A stretch of 60,000 bases of DNA, from the NCBI GenBank assembly GCA_030704615.1, contig CM060733.1, positions 38,008,001-38,068,000 on the forward strand, given 5' to 3'. Position 1 is the first letter of the stretch. Every line of letters starts with the position of its first letter. Position numbers and translations under genes: made by a program. Below, one piece after another: positions 23,100 through 36,608 of this stretch. This DNA is from Takakia lepidozioides. Its lineage: Eukaryota > Streptophyta > Takakiopsida > Takakiales > Takakiaceae. Under the pieces are notes generated by a model that saw nothing but the letters and a program-made list of their open reading frames with translations, ran no database searches and was not told the origin of the DNA.

Positions 23100-23800
23100 C
23101 AGTTGCAGATAACTATCCGTCAATCCATGCCCTTGAGTAACATGTGAAACAGAGTGGAAGGTGGCAAGCTGCAGTCGTTCAACAAAGGAATGTGATAGAA
23201 AACTCTCAGAACTTGCCACCAATTAGCCAGCTGGAAGCCCGGGTAGACCAGGCAGGAGCTTGCACAAGCCCTCCGTTGTTGCAGCAATCTTGACAGCACG
23301 TGGGAAAGTTGGACCAAGAGATCGTTTCAGAGAAACACAATCTAAAATGCAAGGGCCTGTGCTTATCGCCGGCTAACACCTTCGTAAGCTGCCAAGCATT
23401 TCTGATCCTGATAATGGAGACTTCAGTGAGAGATTGAATTCCAGGGAATAAACAGTGGAATCTCCCACAGATCCCATAATACAGAGGGCACTAAATGAAG
23501 AAGTGTTCTTCAGTTTCAATTTCCTGGTTGTGTCTGGTGCAAGCTGGGCATAGGCAATCCCCCCATTGCAGGAAAAGAAAGAGAATGAAATGAAATGGAA
23601 TTTGTAACATCCACAGAAAGCTCAAACCGCTTATGGGACAAAATGGGAAAAAGTAAGAGAGATGAGATTGTAACAGAAAATGGATATTGTCTTCAAGCCG
23701 TCTGCACACTGGGCATTGACAATCTCCTTTCTTCTCTGCATCCGCTTATTGTTCAAAAGTAGACTCCCCACCCTGAGTCAAAATTACAGTAGTGCCAAGG
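23100..23800 (-). mobile_element. LINE C-terminal fragment (zinc-finger region), decayed
   Basis: Minus-strand translation across frames gives LRVGSLLLNNKR, then CPVCRRLEDNIHFLL (about 23720-23675), closely parallel to LRAGSLPLNSKQ and CPLCGQSEDSIHFLI of the LINE at 52.5 kb. A second finger-like stretch, CPACTRHNQEIETEEHFFI, follows at about 23560-23500 with an in-frame TAG where a residue before CPLYYG is expected. Sequence like NAWQLTKVLAG continues downstream. It is a 5'-truncated, mutated tail of a related but not identical element. Confidence 0.6.
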
Positions 23801-23956
23801 CTGCCCTTCACTTATCCATGTCACAAACTGGAAACAAGTTCAGGGTTTTATGCCTAACTTTTGTTTGGACATTCTGCACTCTTCCAACATGGCCTTGGAC
23901 ACGTCAGCTTCCAAGTCAACTTCATCTTAGCAGGGTCAGTTCCTCTTGCCTAATAT

Positions 23957-26127
23957 TCAGGTACTTGAAAATCTTCTCTTCCCGTTCCGCCAGGACTTCA
24001 CCTGTTTAATGGGGTTGGACTGGATGTTGGCAGATCCACTACCTTCGTCTCCAGACACAAAACCAATGGCCAGCTTCTCACTGTGGTGGCAAAGAGAAAA
24101 TTCCCTTTCCTCCTCCCCCACATCATGCAATACAAAGCGCTTGTCAGGCACATACCCCGCCTCCTTCATCTGCCAGACAATGTTATCGGCTCAGCATGGA
24201 TTTCCTTAATTCTGGGATGCAACTTGTCATCTACAACGAAGGTGTGCACCCTGTTGCCAACCTCAATGCAGCAGCGACCTGGCTCCTTTCTAACCCCTCT
24301 GACCTTCATCATTCTTCTCACCTTTGCAGTATCATCCCACCTGCCAACTGCAGCATAGATGTTTGATAGCGACACATAAGTTGCGGCATCCTGTTCATCC
24401 CATTTGAGGATAGATGTTGCCGCACGTTCAGCCATCTCCACATTGAGCAGGCATCAAGCAAGGCCTTTCCACACCACAACATCTGGATTGATTGGCATCT
24501 TATTAATCAGATCCACTGCCTCATCCAGTTGTCCTGCACGTCCAAGAAAGTCCACCATACAGCCAAAGTGCTTTACTGACGGAGTGACACCATGATCTTG
24601 ATTTCCTTCATTCAGTTGGCCAGTGTGGCTGCATGCAGAGAGAAACTGTCCGGCTTCAAGCCATTCTTTTGCATTCCTTCAAATAGTTACAGGACCTCCC
24701 TATGACAACCATGCTGGGCATATCCTGCGATCATCGCGTTCCACGACACCACATTTCGTTCAGCCATATTTTCGAACACTCCCTTCGCATCCTCAATGCA
24801 CTCACATTTGGCATACATGTCCACCAGGGCAGTGTTCAGAATACATCGGGTACAATTCCAGCTTTGACGATGTCACCATGGACGTCTTTGCCCTTTTCCA
24901 GGGCTGCCAGCCTTGCACACGCATTGCAAACGGAAACAAACGTGATGTGGTCGGGCTTCACCCCTTCCCCCATCATTTGCTCATAGGTTTCCAAAGCCTC
25001 CATCCCCCGCCCTTGCTGTGCATACCCTGCATCGTTGCACTCCACGACACCAAATCTCGTTCAGCCATACTGTGGAACACTCCCTCCGCATCCTTGATGC
25101 ACCCACATTTTGCATACATGTCCACGAGGGCATTGTTCAAAATGACATCGGGTACAATGCCAGCTCTGACAATGTCACCATGGGCCTCTTTGCCCTTTTC
25201 CAGAGTTGCCAGGCTTGCAAACGCACACAAACGTGATGTGGTTGGGCTTCACCCCTTCCCCCATCATTTGCTCATAGGTCTCCAAAGCCTCCACCCCACG
25301 TCCCTGCTGTGCATACCCCGCAAGCATCGCGCTCCACGACACACATCTCGTTCAGCCATATTGTTGAAAACTGCCTTTGCATCCTTAATGCACCCAAATT
25401 TGTCATACATGTCCACCAGGGCAGTGTTCAGAATGACATCTGGTACAATTCCAGCTTTGATGATGTCACCATGGACCTCTTTCCCCTTTTCCAGGGCTCC
25501 CAGGCTTGCACACGCATTGCAAACACAAACGAACGTGACGTGGTTGGGCTTCACCCCTTCGCACATCATTTGCTCATAGGTCTCCAAAGCATTCGTACGA
25601 CACCCATGCTTGGTAAATCCTGCCAACTTATATTCCATGTGATCAAAGATTGTTGAGGCATTCTGTTGAACACTTGGTGAGCATCCATGATGCTCCCGCA
25701 CTTAACATACATGTTGACAAGGGTGTTGAGTAGAATCCACTTTGGATAATGTCAGTGTGCACCTGCTTTCCAGCTTCAAGGCCTTTTATCTTGATGCACT
25801 TATGCAAGAGACAGACATACGTATTGAATCTGCTGAAATGCCTCCTTGGTTTAAGATCTGTAGAGCCTCTTCCAGTCTGCCTGCCTCACAAAGCATCTTC
25901 ACATGCCCAGAAGTGCCAGAAGAGGCATTGTGGACTCCCTCTCTTGATCCTCTTCCAGAAGCTGTGGTCATGGTTGAGGTGCCTGATTTTATCAACTGTG
26001 CCGCTGTAGCTGCTGCCTTTAGTCGACCATCTACCCATAGAGGTTTCTTGTAGCTATTGATCCACAGGGAATCATAGGTAATCTTGTGCTTGAAATCTGG
26101 CCCTCTTGGATGAATCTGGACCCACAC
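23957..26127 (-). pseudogene. PPR-DYW pseudogene A
   Basis: The minus strand carries, in broken frames, the layout of the intact gene at 38.3-40.6 kb. It has an N-terminal part (26127-25786), three PPR PLS units with [16 protein letters not shown] and SWSAM motifs (25701-24836), the E region (YVSLSNIYAAVGRWDD, about 24385) and the start of the DYW domain ([22 protein letters not shown]). It stops there. The zinc-binding CxxC block and the final DYW residues are missing. Stops and frame changes separate every piece, for example a TGA after VVVWKGLA. It is a decayed paralogue. Confidence 0.85.
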
Positions 26128-26990
26128 TCTATCCCTGCTCCTTCACCTATCCATGCCTCTGCACAAATCATGCATACATCCTTACCTTGCTGCTAGCAGC
26201 TGACAATGACAGCCTAGATTTGTTCCAGCAAACACCCCAACCCTACTTACCACACTAGTTCCTATGCTGACTTGCGTCTGCTTCCAACAGGCATTCACCT
26301 TTTTGCCTCGATTGTTCCACCATTGACTGGGGTCGGAAACGTATTCATTCCAGAGCTTCTCCTGGTCTCTGTTATCTGTTTTTCGATACTTTCCTGTTGC
26401 CACATTGGCAGTAACATGTCAAAATCACTCCAAAACCACCATAGATCCACCAACGAGCTAACTTGCAGAATTCAACATGAAAATTTTGGGACGACTCTGA
26501 TAACAGGGAAAACAGGCTGAAATGTGTCGAAGAAGGTGCCTTCATTAGCAGTGCCTTGTTCTATCAATTGTGCTGCTGCCGCTGCTGTTTCCAGTTGACC
26601 ATCTACCAACGCAGATTTCTTATAGCTATTGATCCACAGGGAATCAGAAGTAATCTTGTATTTGAAATCCGGCCCTCTTGGATATACATCCTCAGCCGTG
26701 CTGCTAGCAGCTGACACTGACGGCATGAAGTTCTTCCAGCAAACACCCTAACCGTACTTATTACAGTAGTTCCAATTCTGAATTGCATCTGCTTCTCTCT
26801 GTAGTCCAACAGGCATTCACCTTTTTGTCTCCATTGTCCCACCATTGACTCGGGTCGGAAAAGTGTTCATTCCAAAGCTTCTCCTCATCTCTGTTATCTG
26901 TTTTTGGATACTTTCCTGCTGCCACATTGGCAGTAACTTGTCAAAGTCACTCCTAACCACCACAGATCCACCCAACGAGCTAACTTACAG
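26020..26990 (-). repeat. Direct duplication of PPR 5' region
   Basis: The stretch at about 26020-26470 recurs at about 26565-26990. Both carry, in order, the words for LWINSYKK, GPDFK(H/Y)KIT and the upstream block containing CTGTTATCTGTTTTT and CACATTGGCAGTAAC. The copies are perhaps 85 % alike, so the duplication is not recent. A weaker third trace (WVDSRVNPAW) lies at about 27100-27150. Confidence 0.75.
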
Positions 26991-27274
26991 AATTCAATAT
27001 GCATCTCAGGGCCAAGTCTGATGAGAGGGCAAAACAAGCTGAAATAGGTTGAAGAAGAAGGTGCCCTCACCACATTGTCCTTGACCTTGTGTCATGACCC
27101 ACGCAGGATTTACCCGACTATCAACCCAAAAGGACCTCTTGTGTGTGCTGCTTGTGTCTGTAGTCAGGTCATGTCGGATCGGTATGTGAGAACCACCATG
27201 GTGCAGCTGAGCAGGCAGAGATTGAAACACGGCCTGCTAAGACCAAGCTGACTCTCCGAAGAACCTTGTAATTA

Positions 27275-27960
27275 TCAGGAAGAATACCAAATCATGGTAC
27301 TAACAGTAGGAGTGAGACCATGATCTTGATTCATGGAATCAAAGTAGTGACATCCTTCATCCACTAGGCCCACATGGCTACATGCAGAGAGAAGAGATAC
27401 GAACGTGATACTTTTGGGCTTCCAGCCTTCCTGTTGCATTCTTTCAAATAGTTGCACACCCTCCCTACCACAGCCATGCTGGGCACATGCTGCTATCATC
27501 CCACTCCATGAGACCAAATCTCTTTTAGCCATGCTGTTGACCACTTGACGAGCATCATTCATGCCCCCGCATTTGGCATACATGTCCCCAAGGGCATTCT
27601 CCAAATTAATGTATGGGACAATTCCAGCTTTCATAACGTCAGCATGGACCTCTTTGCCTTTCTCCAGGGCTCCTAGGCTGGCACAAGCATTGAGAACACA
27701 TATGAACGTGAACCTTCAAAGCTTCCCTACCACACCCATGCTGGGCATATCCTGAAATCACTGCACTCCACGAAACCACATTCTGTTTAGCCATCCTGTC
27801 AAACACTTGCCGTGCATCCATCATGCTCCCACATTTAGGATACATATCGATAAAGGTATTCTCCAAAATGATATCTGTCGCAATTCCACTCTTGCCGACG
27901 GCAACATGGACCTGCTTGCCCATTTCTAGGGCTTGTAGGGTGGCACAGGCATTGAGAATA
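27275..27960 (-). pseudogene. PPR pseudogene B fragment
   Basis: Two minus-strand pieces, 27923-27639 and 27634-27275, encode PPR units of the same family ([60 protein letters not shown]). They are joined by a frame change near 27636 with loss of one unit boundary. The E and DYW regions are absent. Only about 230 codons survive. Confidence 0.8.
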
Positions 27961-28433
27961 CAGTGAATGTGACCCTGTCATGTGTCACCAGCTCCCGCTG
28001 CATTCGCTCATAGATCTTGCAAGGCTCCCCACCACACCCATAACGTTGCAATACTTAGTCAATTTCTTGACCTCTTTCGCAGGGAACAGGGGACAGCCAA
28101 GCATACACAGCGTGTACTCCTTCTCTGTTTCTATAGAGACTGCAATTCGATGCTCATTTGCGAGAATGCCCCCTCCATAGAAGATGCTTCACTGGGATGT
28201 TATTGCCAGTTGAAGTACACCTGAGACATTAAAACTGTTCTTCGAACCTCCTGCATTCTTATTCAACCGCACATCTGTAAGCGAGAAGGTTGTCAGCTGC
28301 ACCGGAGACTTGTCAGGACATCCACAGAGTTCATGGACGTAAGTAGGAGGCATGCTGAAGCGCCGCGAGGCAGGCATACCCGCTTCCATACATGGTTTTC
28401 TCTTTGGGCAACATGGGCAGCTCAAAACAAAAA

Positions 28434-28512
28434 TGACGACGATGACGACGACGACGTGGCTGACGACGATGACGTGGCCGACGACGATGACGTGTTGTGA
28501 CGACGATGACTA
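28434..28512. repeat. GAC/GAT trinucleotide repeat
   Basis: Degenerate array of GACGAC, GATGAC and ACGTGGC words on the plus strand, with GACGACGATGACGTGGC repeated twice. No surrounding frame supports a coding role. Confidence 0.8.
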
Positions 28513-29463
28513 TTGCACCCTACTCACGCTCCACGCTAAACTAGCTGTCGACCTTTGGTTGTCGCTAGAATTGGGAGGATTGAAGGACCGTTTCCGCAAG
28601 TCATCCCTTAAGTTATGTATGTGCCCAAGCAGTTTTTGCAATTGATCCAGAACTCAGGGATCAATTGGGATGTGGTCAGGCCAGTGGCAGGTGTTTGGCA
28701 CAGGGCTGCAGCATCCCATCCTTTGCCCAGGTTGCTGAGAATCTCGCATAAATAGCAGTCTCATTGTTCAGATTCCTTCGGATGTCTGCTTTAGTGAGTC
28801 AAGTCACACCATTTTTATGAAAGTCTTTTCTGTCTGTAGTTCCTTAGTAAGGGTCAAAATAACTGATTTACTAAGCAGCGACAGCAATTTATGAGAAAAA
28901 TGTTTCCAACAGCATTGGATTCATTGCTTCCATCCCCAGCACTGCCACATGCCAGAAAAACCTCTGTTGTGCATTTGGCTATAACTCTCCAAAAACACTT
29001 TGTGCCCACCAACAGTGGATAAAACCAATGCTTCAGATTTTTCAGATGAATTCAACAGGTTAAACCATTTCACCTGGTCATAAGTTCTTATATTCTGTGA
29101 GATACATAAATCACATCCACCTCATTTTTCAGGCCAACTTGGTTGGAAAGACACATGTTAATGAGACCTCAGGGTTTGAAATTAACCGCATACTTGCTCC
29201 ATGATCGAGCCTCCCAGGCACTTTGTAGTCAGCGAGTCACAGAAAGATGATGCCAGCTGAAGCTGGTCTGAATGTGTGCCCTTTCCAATGTGCAGTCTAT
29301 ACCAAATCAACGATTGTATGACTAATCATACTATGGAGGGTGCATTTTACAAGGAAACCTTTCAAATGTAAGATGGTGACAACCCAAAGGCATACTACAG
29401 AAAAAGTATGTTGGATGTCTGTTGCAAAATCTGCTCTACCCAGGGCCGGAAAAAATAATCCCT
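28513..29463. other. Intergenic, 3' flank of PMS1
   Basis: No gene seen; the right part is presumably the PMS1 3' UTR and terminator region (minus strand). Confidence 0.4.
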
Positions 29464-32400
29464 CTACAATTTGTGGATAGAGGAGAGATCTGCCAAATGG
29501 CGCATTGTTGGTCGGCCATGTGGGCAGTTCCATGGTGAATCCAGATCAGCCAAATGACACAGCACCTGTCACATATGGATGAAATATGCCACTCAGCTCT
29601 CAAAAGAAAATTGCCCCATCCGACTGACATACTGTGGCGCCTTGTCCAATCAGGGCTATAACGTGGCACAGCTTTGAGTGCAAGCAGATCTTTCCTCACA
29701 ACCACTTTCATTAAGTAATGTCTATGGCTGGGTAAGCTGTTCAGCCTCCTCATGGCACAGGCCAAGGGTCATATGGAGCTTGATGGCTTGCTAGTTATTC
29801 GTCACAACCTATATCCACTCCTGGCCTATGATTCGGCCATGGTTTAAAAGCTATTTATTTGAAGTTGTCTTACAGAGTACCAACAATTTGTAGTGGGAAT
29901 CAGATGTAACTGGCCAAAACTATTTATCCTTATCTTTGATAAATTTTGTTTCAATTGTTGGTTATTGGGCCATGTTTAAGTTGTTCTCTTACAGATACGT
30001 GGGGGAGAGCAAAAGGAAAAAGGAGCGAAGGAGAGTACAGCAATTTACCCGTTCCATCTCCTTCTTGCTCAGGGCATCACCAATCATGATGGACGAACGA
30101 CAAGCGCGTGATGCGAGCATCGCTCGCACTCTTGATGGGCGTACTGATATAGTCAGCTGGGTTCCACCATCAGTACTGTTGTGGGTTTCCTTCCCATTAA
30201 GGACCAACCCACTGCTGGGACTTGCCCCCCGCATGGCACTTTCCACAGGGATTGGGGCGGGTTCATTCGCAAGAAGGGCTACTAACTCCTGTACATCTGT
30301 AACATAGATTCGCCAGCCAAAACCAAGTGATATGGTCGAAACGATCAAATAGTGAACAAAATATACCGCCTCTCGAAAATATACACTGGACAAAAACTAC
30401 TGTCAATAGATTCAGAAAAGTTTGGGTACACAATGCAGAACTACAGTTTGGCACACCAAAATGTGGAAATAAAATATGTACTGACAAGGTGGTTTGTCAG
30501 TCGCCACAAGAGAAATACTGTCCCTGCTGAAGGGAAAATATCCTTTATATCATATCTTGGTATTTCCAAACAGCCCAGTGGCAGAAGAGGGTAGTGAAGG
30601 ACGAGTTTACCTCCAATACCGAATGTGATATTTTTGCTGAATGGAACAGCTGATAAGCGGAGCCGCTGGCCTGGAGGTGCTTCGTTGTCTTCAACAAAGT
30701 CAAAGCCATTCTGCCTGTTCACCGAAGACATACCATCACAGCAAATAAACCTTCAATATGTACTTCTGTATCGTAAAACTGAGTAGTAATAAAATGAAGC
30801 TGGCAAGGATGAGAGACCATGAAATACATGTGCAAAAGGTGCCTGTTAAGAAGTTCCCCTTCTTAATGAATGCTGAACTCTCAAGTAGACAATGAAGCCC
30901 TTCAAAGTTAATGAAGGTACCTGAATGTATGCAAATGTGTGGACACAATCACCTCTTCTGCAGCTGACAGCTCCACCAGCATTGGCCTGCACCCTCAACC
31001 TTTCATCATACATCACTACTCCCATAGACTGTTTTCCAGTGCCCTTCCTTTCCCTGCATCACACTGAGCTCTCTGCACGTGTACCCTCCCGTCCCTTGCA
31101 CTCTCTAGGCCACCAAAAATTTCCTGTCATGGTACTCAATGTTGAGGAAATCTTACCCTTGAGAACTTACTGTACAAGCATCCCATCCTAAAAGCATTCA
31201 GAGTAGATGAAGCTGTGTACCGCAAGAGAGGCTGGCGATTCAACACCGTTGTCTTAGACAATCGCTCAAAATTGAACTTCTCATCTGATGCATGCTGCAT
31301 GCCATCAATTCATCCATACATCCATCTTATATGCATGGAGATCTCCTGAAAATGATGTAACTAAAGCTGATTGTGTCCCTGCTGCCAAATGATGTACATG
31401 CCTAGCAAGGGGTGTAAGGAAAAAAGAGGAACCACTCTCTGTGCCTCATAGACTAACACAATGTACAGACAGTTGTTGCAGGGTTTTTGTTGGCAAAATA
31501 TGAGTGTATATATGTTTCTAAAACTCATATATGATCATGATTGCACAATGACAATCTGAAATACCAGGAAAAGATTGACTGAAGTCTGGCAATCACATCA
31601 TAACGAGAAGGATAATATTGACTCCAGCTCTCCGCGTATCTCTACCTCCACCCTCAAAGAATAATATCCACAAAAGAAAGAAAGAAGAAATACCTTTCAA
31701 ATCCACACAGGGTCACAAGGGCCCAAGAGCAAGAGAAAGATAAAGAGGTTCACACCTGGTCGATAATAAAAAGATCTTCATTGAGCCTTGCTAGAATGAA
31801 CCCCAAGTTGAACTGTCCAAGCACCTGCCTCAACCAACCAATCCACATTTGATTGAGACCAAGGATGCTTTCTGTACAAGGACAATTGTCTTGTACCACA
31901 TATGGGAAATAAAATTGGAGTTCCAATAGTTACAGAGACTAGATTTAAAAAATACTAATTTCTAAATCTTTTGATATCCTCGAGACACAAACTATGAATG
32001 TTTACAGCAAAAAATTCTTAAGCTCACACAGGAAGACCATTTTCTCTTAGTAAACAATCTTTACTGAGTTACTTCAGTAGCGTCCCTCAATAAAAAGTAT
32101 AGCTTGCAGACATACCAAATGGTTGGGACTTACAACCAAGATAAGGACTGTCCTTGACATGGATCTTCCAGTCCATTACACAGAAAAACCAACATTGTGG
32201 TGAAGGCCGGAAACAAAGTCCGTCACAGCAAACATCTCAGAACTTATGAACAAACCTTCATATGCTTGAAATCAGCTTTGTTGAAAGTGCGTTCCAGCTC
32301 TTTGGTGGCAGCAGCAAGTGCTGCTTCTTTCTCCATCTCTCCCTTGGACATGCCATCTGCTGCCAGTGTTGCAGCTGTAAATCCTCTGTCCCACCACCAA

Positions 32401-35400
32401 CCGATCCAATAAAACTCCTCTCTGTTTCTTCAATTCTTTTGTCCTTTCTGTCTCTATCCTCCGTCCCAAAGCTGATGTCTTCAAAGTGCAATGGTCTAGC
32501 CATCATATAGGCCTCCCTAGAACCCTAGAAATTATTGACCTAGATGTCAGAATTAGCTTTGAAACTTCAATGTTCACCTCATCCTTTTCGAAGGCCTTCC
32601 ACGGTTCGCAGCATGGAGTCTCTCATCACCACAATGCAACAGACTGCGATTGCTCTTCTGGCGGAGCTTCTCCAGATCAAATTGAACAACAGACACATCT
32701 TCTTGCGAATTTGAGGGAATCTGAGCGAATTTGCGAATTTCTGGCATTCTTTGACCACCTACAATGGAGAGCAAGTATGTAGACAGTAAAGCCTCAGCTT
32801 TCAGTCATATACAGATACAGGGTTTGAAATATCTTAAGTCAAGTCTCTCAACTTTAGTCCAAATCCCACATGCAGTGTTCATGCTATGAAGCCAATTGTC
32901 ATAAGGAGGCACTAACCATGTGGAATGGCTTGAGAGGCATAATCACTGGTTTCTTTCTCAGGAGACAAGGTAGCTTCCTCGTCCTCAAGCTCAGTATGCT
33001 TGCTAACATCACCTAGTGACCCCCGGGCCTTTTCGGAATATGTACAACACTTTAATGTGGGAGGTTCTTGGTGGTCAATGCACACTGCTGTGTCCTCCTC
33101 AAGCTCTTCCCTTACCAGTGTTGGTTCTGAAGAGGGGGGAGAAGAACCAATTTCAATGCGCTCCGCACAACAGAAAACTCTGTCTGTCTTTGTCTTGAAT
33201 GCACTACTTTCAACCTCTGACAGTGGAGAAGTATTTTCAAGCCTGGACCTGATCATTACAGCTTCCTTGTTACCAGTTTCCTCATCTTTGGTTAGTGCAT
33301 CCTCCCTGCCACCTCCAAACAACTTTATAAGTTCCCAGCAGACACTACATGATTGCATGGTATATTAATCCATGGATACGCAACTCTTTTGTCATATCAA
33401 AGTAAGCTCTGCTGGTTGGTACGCAGGATGGTACCCAGCCTCACTGCTTGTCCATCCATAACTCCTACTTTTGCCTGATGGCAGGACAAAGACAAATGGA
33501 CAATTGAGATGAACAGAGCTGATACAACAAAAAGGAGACAATTCTGAATACCTCTCTTCCTCGCGAGTCCTCTTGCTTCGGGATATGAACCCAGTGAGCC
33601 GAGATTGAACTATCTTTGAAGGTTCACAGCTAGAGAACCCATTCTTGCTATGAGGCCGAGCTGCCACAGCTAGATGCCCACCTCCACTTGATACCATACC
33701 AACCCTAGGTAGTGAAGCCTTGATAGCACCTTCACATTGAAAAGAGAGGAGATCCAGGGCCGGAGACTTTGCAGGAAGCCCTGATCTAATCTCTTGTCCA
33801 GGCATAGAGAATGGTCTGGTGTCCAATGCCCTTCTGTTCTTGATTGGTTCAATGTCCTCCATTTTTCCTTCATCGGATTGTGGACTTTCTCCAAGACTCT
33901 CAACAGAATCAGCCTCAATAGTGGGTGAGCTAGATTTCTTTGACTTCTCCTCGTCGACTACACATAGTCCGGGGTTGGCAGGTAGCTCCTTCACAGGTCC
34001 GGTTTCTACCTTATTTAGCATGAAAGTGTACTTATCGGGGGCATACACGCGGTCTAGAGCCTCTCTAAGGGCAACCAGGAAAGCATTCTCCATATGTAGG
34101 AACACCTTGCGCTTATCCGGAGTTACATTAACGTCATAGGCTGACGTAGGAAGAATAATGTTTAACACCGCCATTGGGTACTGCATAGAATTGAAGGACT
34201 TGTAAAGCTCATTGAATAATCTGCTAATCTTTGACAGGTCCACTGGCCGACCATTAATATAAAAGAACTGCCGGTCCCCTGAGGCCCTGTAGCAAAGAAC
34301 TAGTGAAAATGTGCGATAATGAAGGACTGCAGATGAAACACCCTTTGCCCTTCTTAGAATCGAAGGAAATAAGAGTCTACCCTCTGGCATTCACTCAAAG
34401 TAACGTCATGAATTGCATTGATAGACGAAAATGGTGGCCTCTAATATTTGTGTTGATTTCCCAGCAAATTTGGAATGTGTACAAACAGCAACGAGAGGGT
34501 GCAAGTTACCTGCCACAGCCTGCCCCAGGCTTGGAAACAAATCCCTCAACACGGCAACCGTCAGATACTGAGAGGTCTAAAGGCTCCAAGCATGCAGCAG
34601 TCTTGCTACCAAAAACAGTGATAATGTTATCCTTGACAGAGCTGCTGCCTTGAGTCTGCAAGACAGTTGATCGTCCACTTTTCCCCACTTGATTGGTGCA
34701 CACCAGACGCACCCCTTTGGCTATTAGGGCGTATGCCTACACATAAACAAGCTGCATCAGGGGCCTTCATGTCCAAATCCAATCCGCTCTTTCTATCTTT
34801 CTTCGCCTTTGGGATTTTCTTTACATTATAAAGCACCATTTCATTTCATTTCATTTACTGCTTCCTCTTCAGTAATTTGGCCAAGTGGAGGATATGGGAA
34901 TGTTAATAAGCACACCCTGACCCCACTGAGACCCAGAATGAGCCCATGAGATACACCAGCATGCCCTTAAGGCTTTGCCACAGACCTACACTGTCCCTCA
35001 GCCTTACTCCCCCTTCACAACAAAGGATACAGCCTTCACCTCATCCCCTCAGGGTTTCAAGAATACTTCTTAGAAACTCCTTGTGAATGGGAGGGAATGG
35101 GGGGTCCTTCGTTTGAAGGATTTTGGTGTGAAAGATCTACCAATGCATGCCAATCACAATTCTCAAACTCCACAGATGCGAGAGAAAGAAAGCAGGGAAA
35201 AACCTATACAATCCACTGGAAACCTTATGGAACAAGAGCGTGGAAAACACTAAGGAACGATGGCCTGAAGACCGAGTGCCTAGTGGAAATAAGCACCCAA
35301 GAATTTATGATCTTCATATCTGGATGCAACATACCTGCAACACAGACAAGAGGCGTCCATATTCACGTCGAATGTTCCGAATGAACTCCTTGTAGCGTAC

Positions 35401-36608
35401 AGGAAGTGGGGAAAAGAGCTTGGTTATGGCAACCGTCGTCCCCACTGCACGGGCGACATTGTCCTGGGAGAGTATAACACCTGAGTAGTCATATTCCAGG
35501 CGGGTTCCCACGGTTTCCTCCTTTGTTCGTGTGGTGACAGTAACATTTGACAATGCACATATAGAACTCAGGGCCTCTCCTCGAAATCCAAATGATGAGA
35601 GTGTTTGCAAGTCGGAAAATTCCGAGATTTTGGATGTGTTGTACTTGAGAGTTAGCGCCTGCAGCCCAATTTTGCACAACCCAATGCCTCAACACCAGCA
35701 CTTCCTATTCAGAGAGGTAGGATTTGATGCAGCAGAATACAGACTATTGTGGTATAGATAAATTTCTCTCCTGTTAAACAAAGAAGACGTAACTGAACAC
35801 GTGCATTTTCAAACCACTAACCAAACAGTTCCCTTTATCCCATCTCTATCCTCACACTAACACAAAATCCACACTAGACCGAATCCAGTCAGCAGTGCAT
35901 GCCATTTTTACTTTGGGTGAAATCCTGTGACCAATTTCAGGGGCTGGTATCCTCCTGTGCACTATGCACTTACAGGCACATACTGGCCAACAATGATGGG
36001 GAGCTGTCAAAGGAAAATTTCACGCCTTTCCCCAAGGGTCAATCTATGAAAACAAAAATAGCTTTTACATCTGCAAGGAACAAGTTCACCACCATAATTG
36101 AATCATAGCAGGTATCTCAAAGTCCCCTATTCTCCTTGCCCACCTGAAAATTCTCTGGCGATACGCCCGAGCCATTGTCAGCAACTTCAATAAGCGCAGC
36201 GCCATATTCCTTTAGTCGAATTTCAATGTTGGTGGCCCCAGCATCCAGGCTGTTCTCCACCAGCTCTTTCACTGCAGTTGCCAAATCTAGCACAACCTGG
36301 GCTCCCCTTACCACACAACGACATCCAAATGCACCAAAATTAGACAGTCACAGAATTTTGATGAGAGTGCTGAGCAGAATTGCAGCCTGGAAATGTCTCA
36401 TCGGATTTGAACCTCATACATAATACCTTTCAACATTCAGAGGTCAGAAGTTCAGACTACAATGAGTGAAAACTGTGCGATATACAGCATCCCTGTACTA
36501 GTAGACTGAAGTTGATTCTGGAATAAATCACACCTGGCCTGAACATATTCGATGGATTGCTGCTTTATCAATAGGTCGGATCTTTGCTGTCCCCTTGCTC
36601 TCCGCCAT
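29464..36608 (-). CDS. PMS1: DNA mismatch repair protein PMS1 (MutL alpha subunit, PMS2 type), intact
   Basis: With MLH1 it forms the MutL-alpha nicking endonuclease of nuclear mismatch repair. I can place 14 exons, all with GT..AG borders and matching phases: 36608-36534, 36296-36144, 35658-35335, 34736-34510, 34286-33552, 33344-32917, 32758-32578, 32385-32256, 31824-31756, 31294-31221, 30986-30921, 30714-30611, 30296-30049, 29565-29464. Together they give 971 residues plus TAG, near the usual plant length. The ATPase part has E36 and N40 in [13 protein letters not shown]65-NGSG and GFRGEAL (100-106). The dimerisation part has the metal-site motif [12 protein letters not shown] (773-784), [12 protein letters not shown] and CPHGRP (952-957). 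Every expected motif is present and no stop interrupts. The low-conservation linker (exons 5-7) is Ser/Glu-rich as in the family. The start rests on [20 protein letters not shown] just before the conserved block. Confidence 0.95.
34790..34858 (+). repeat. (ATTTC)n-tailed short element in PMS1 intron
   Basis: Sequence ending ACATTATAAAGCACCATTTC followed by ATTTCATTTCATTT. The same end occurs at 47.6, 57.8, 58.2 and 58.4 kb. It lies in the intron between exons 3 and 4 of PMS1. Confidence 0.5.

Noticed and set aside
28434-28512. CRISPR-like or Asp-rich coding repeat
   Set aside because: Trinucleotide slippage array without spacers and without a supporting frame.
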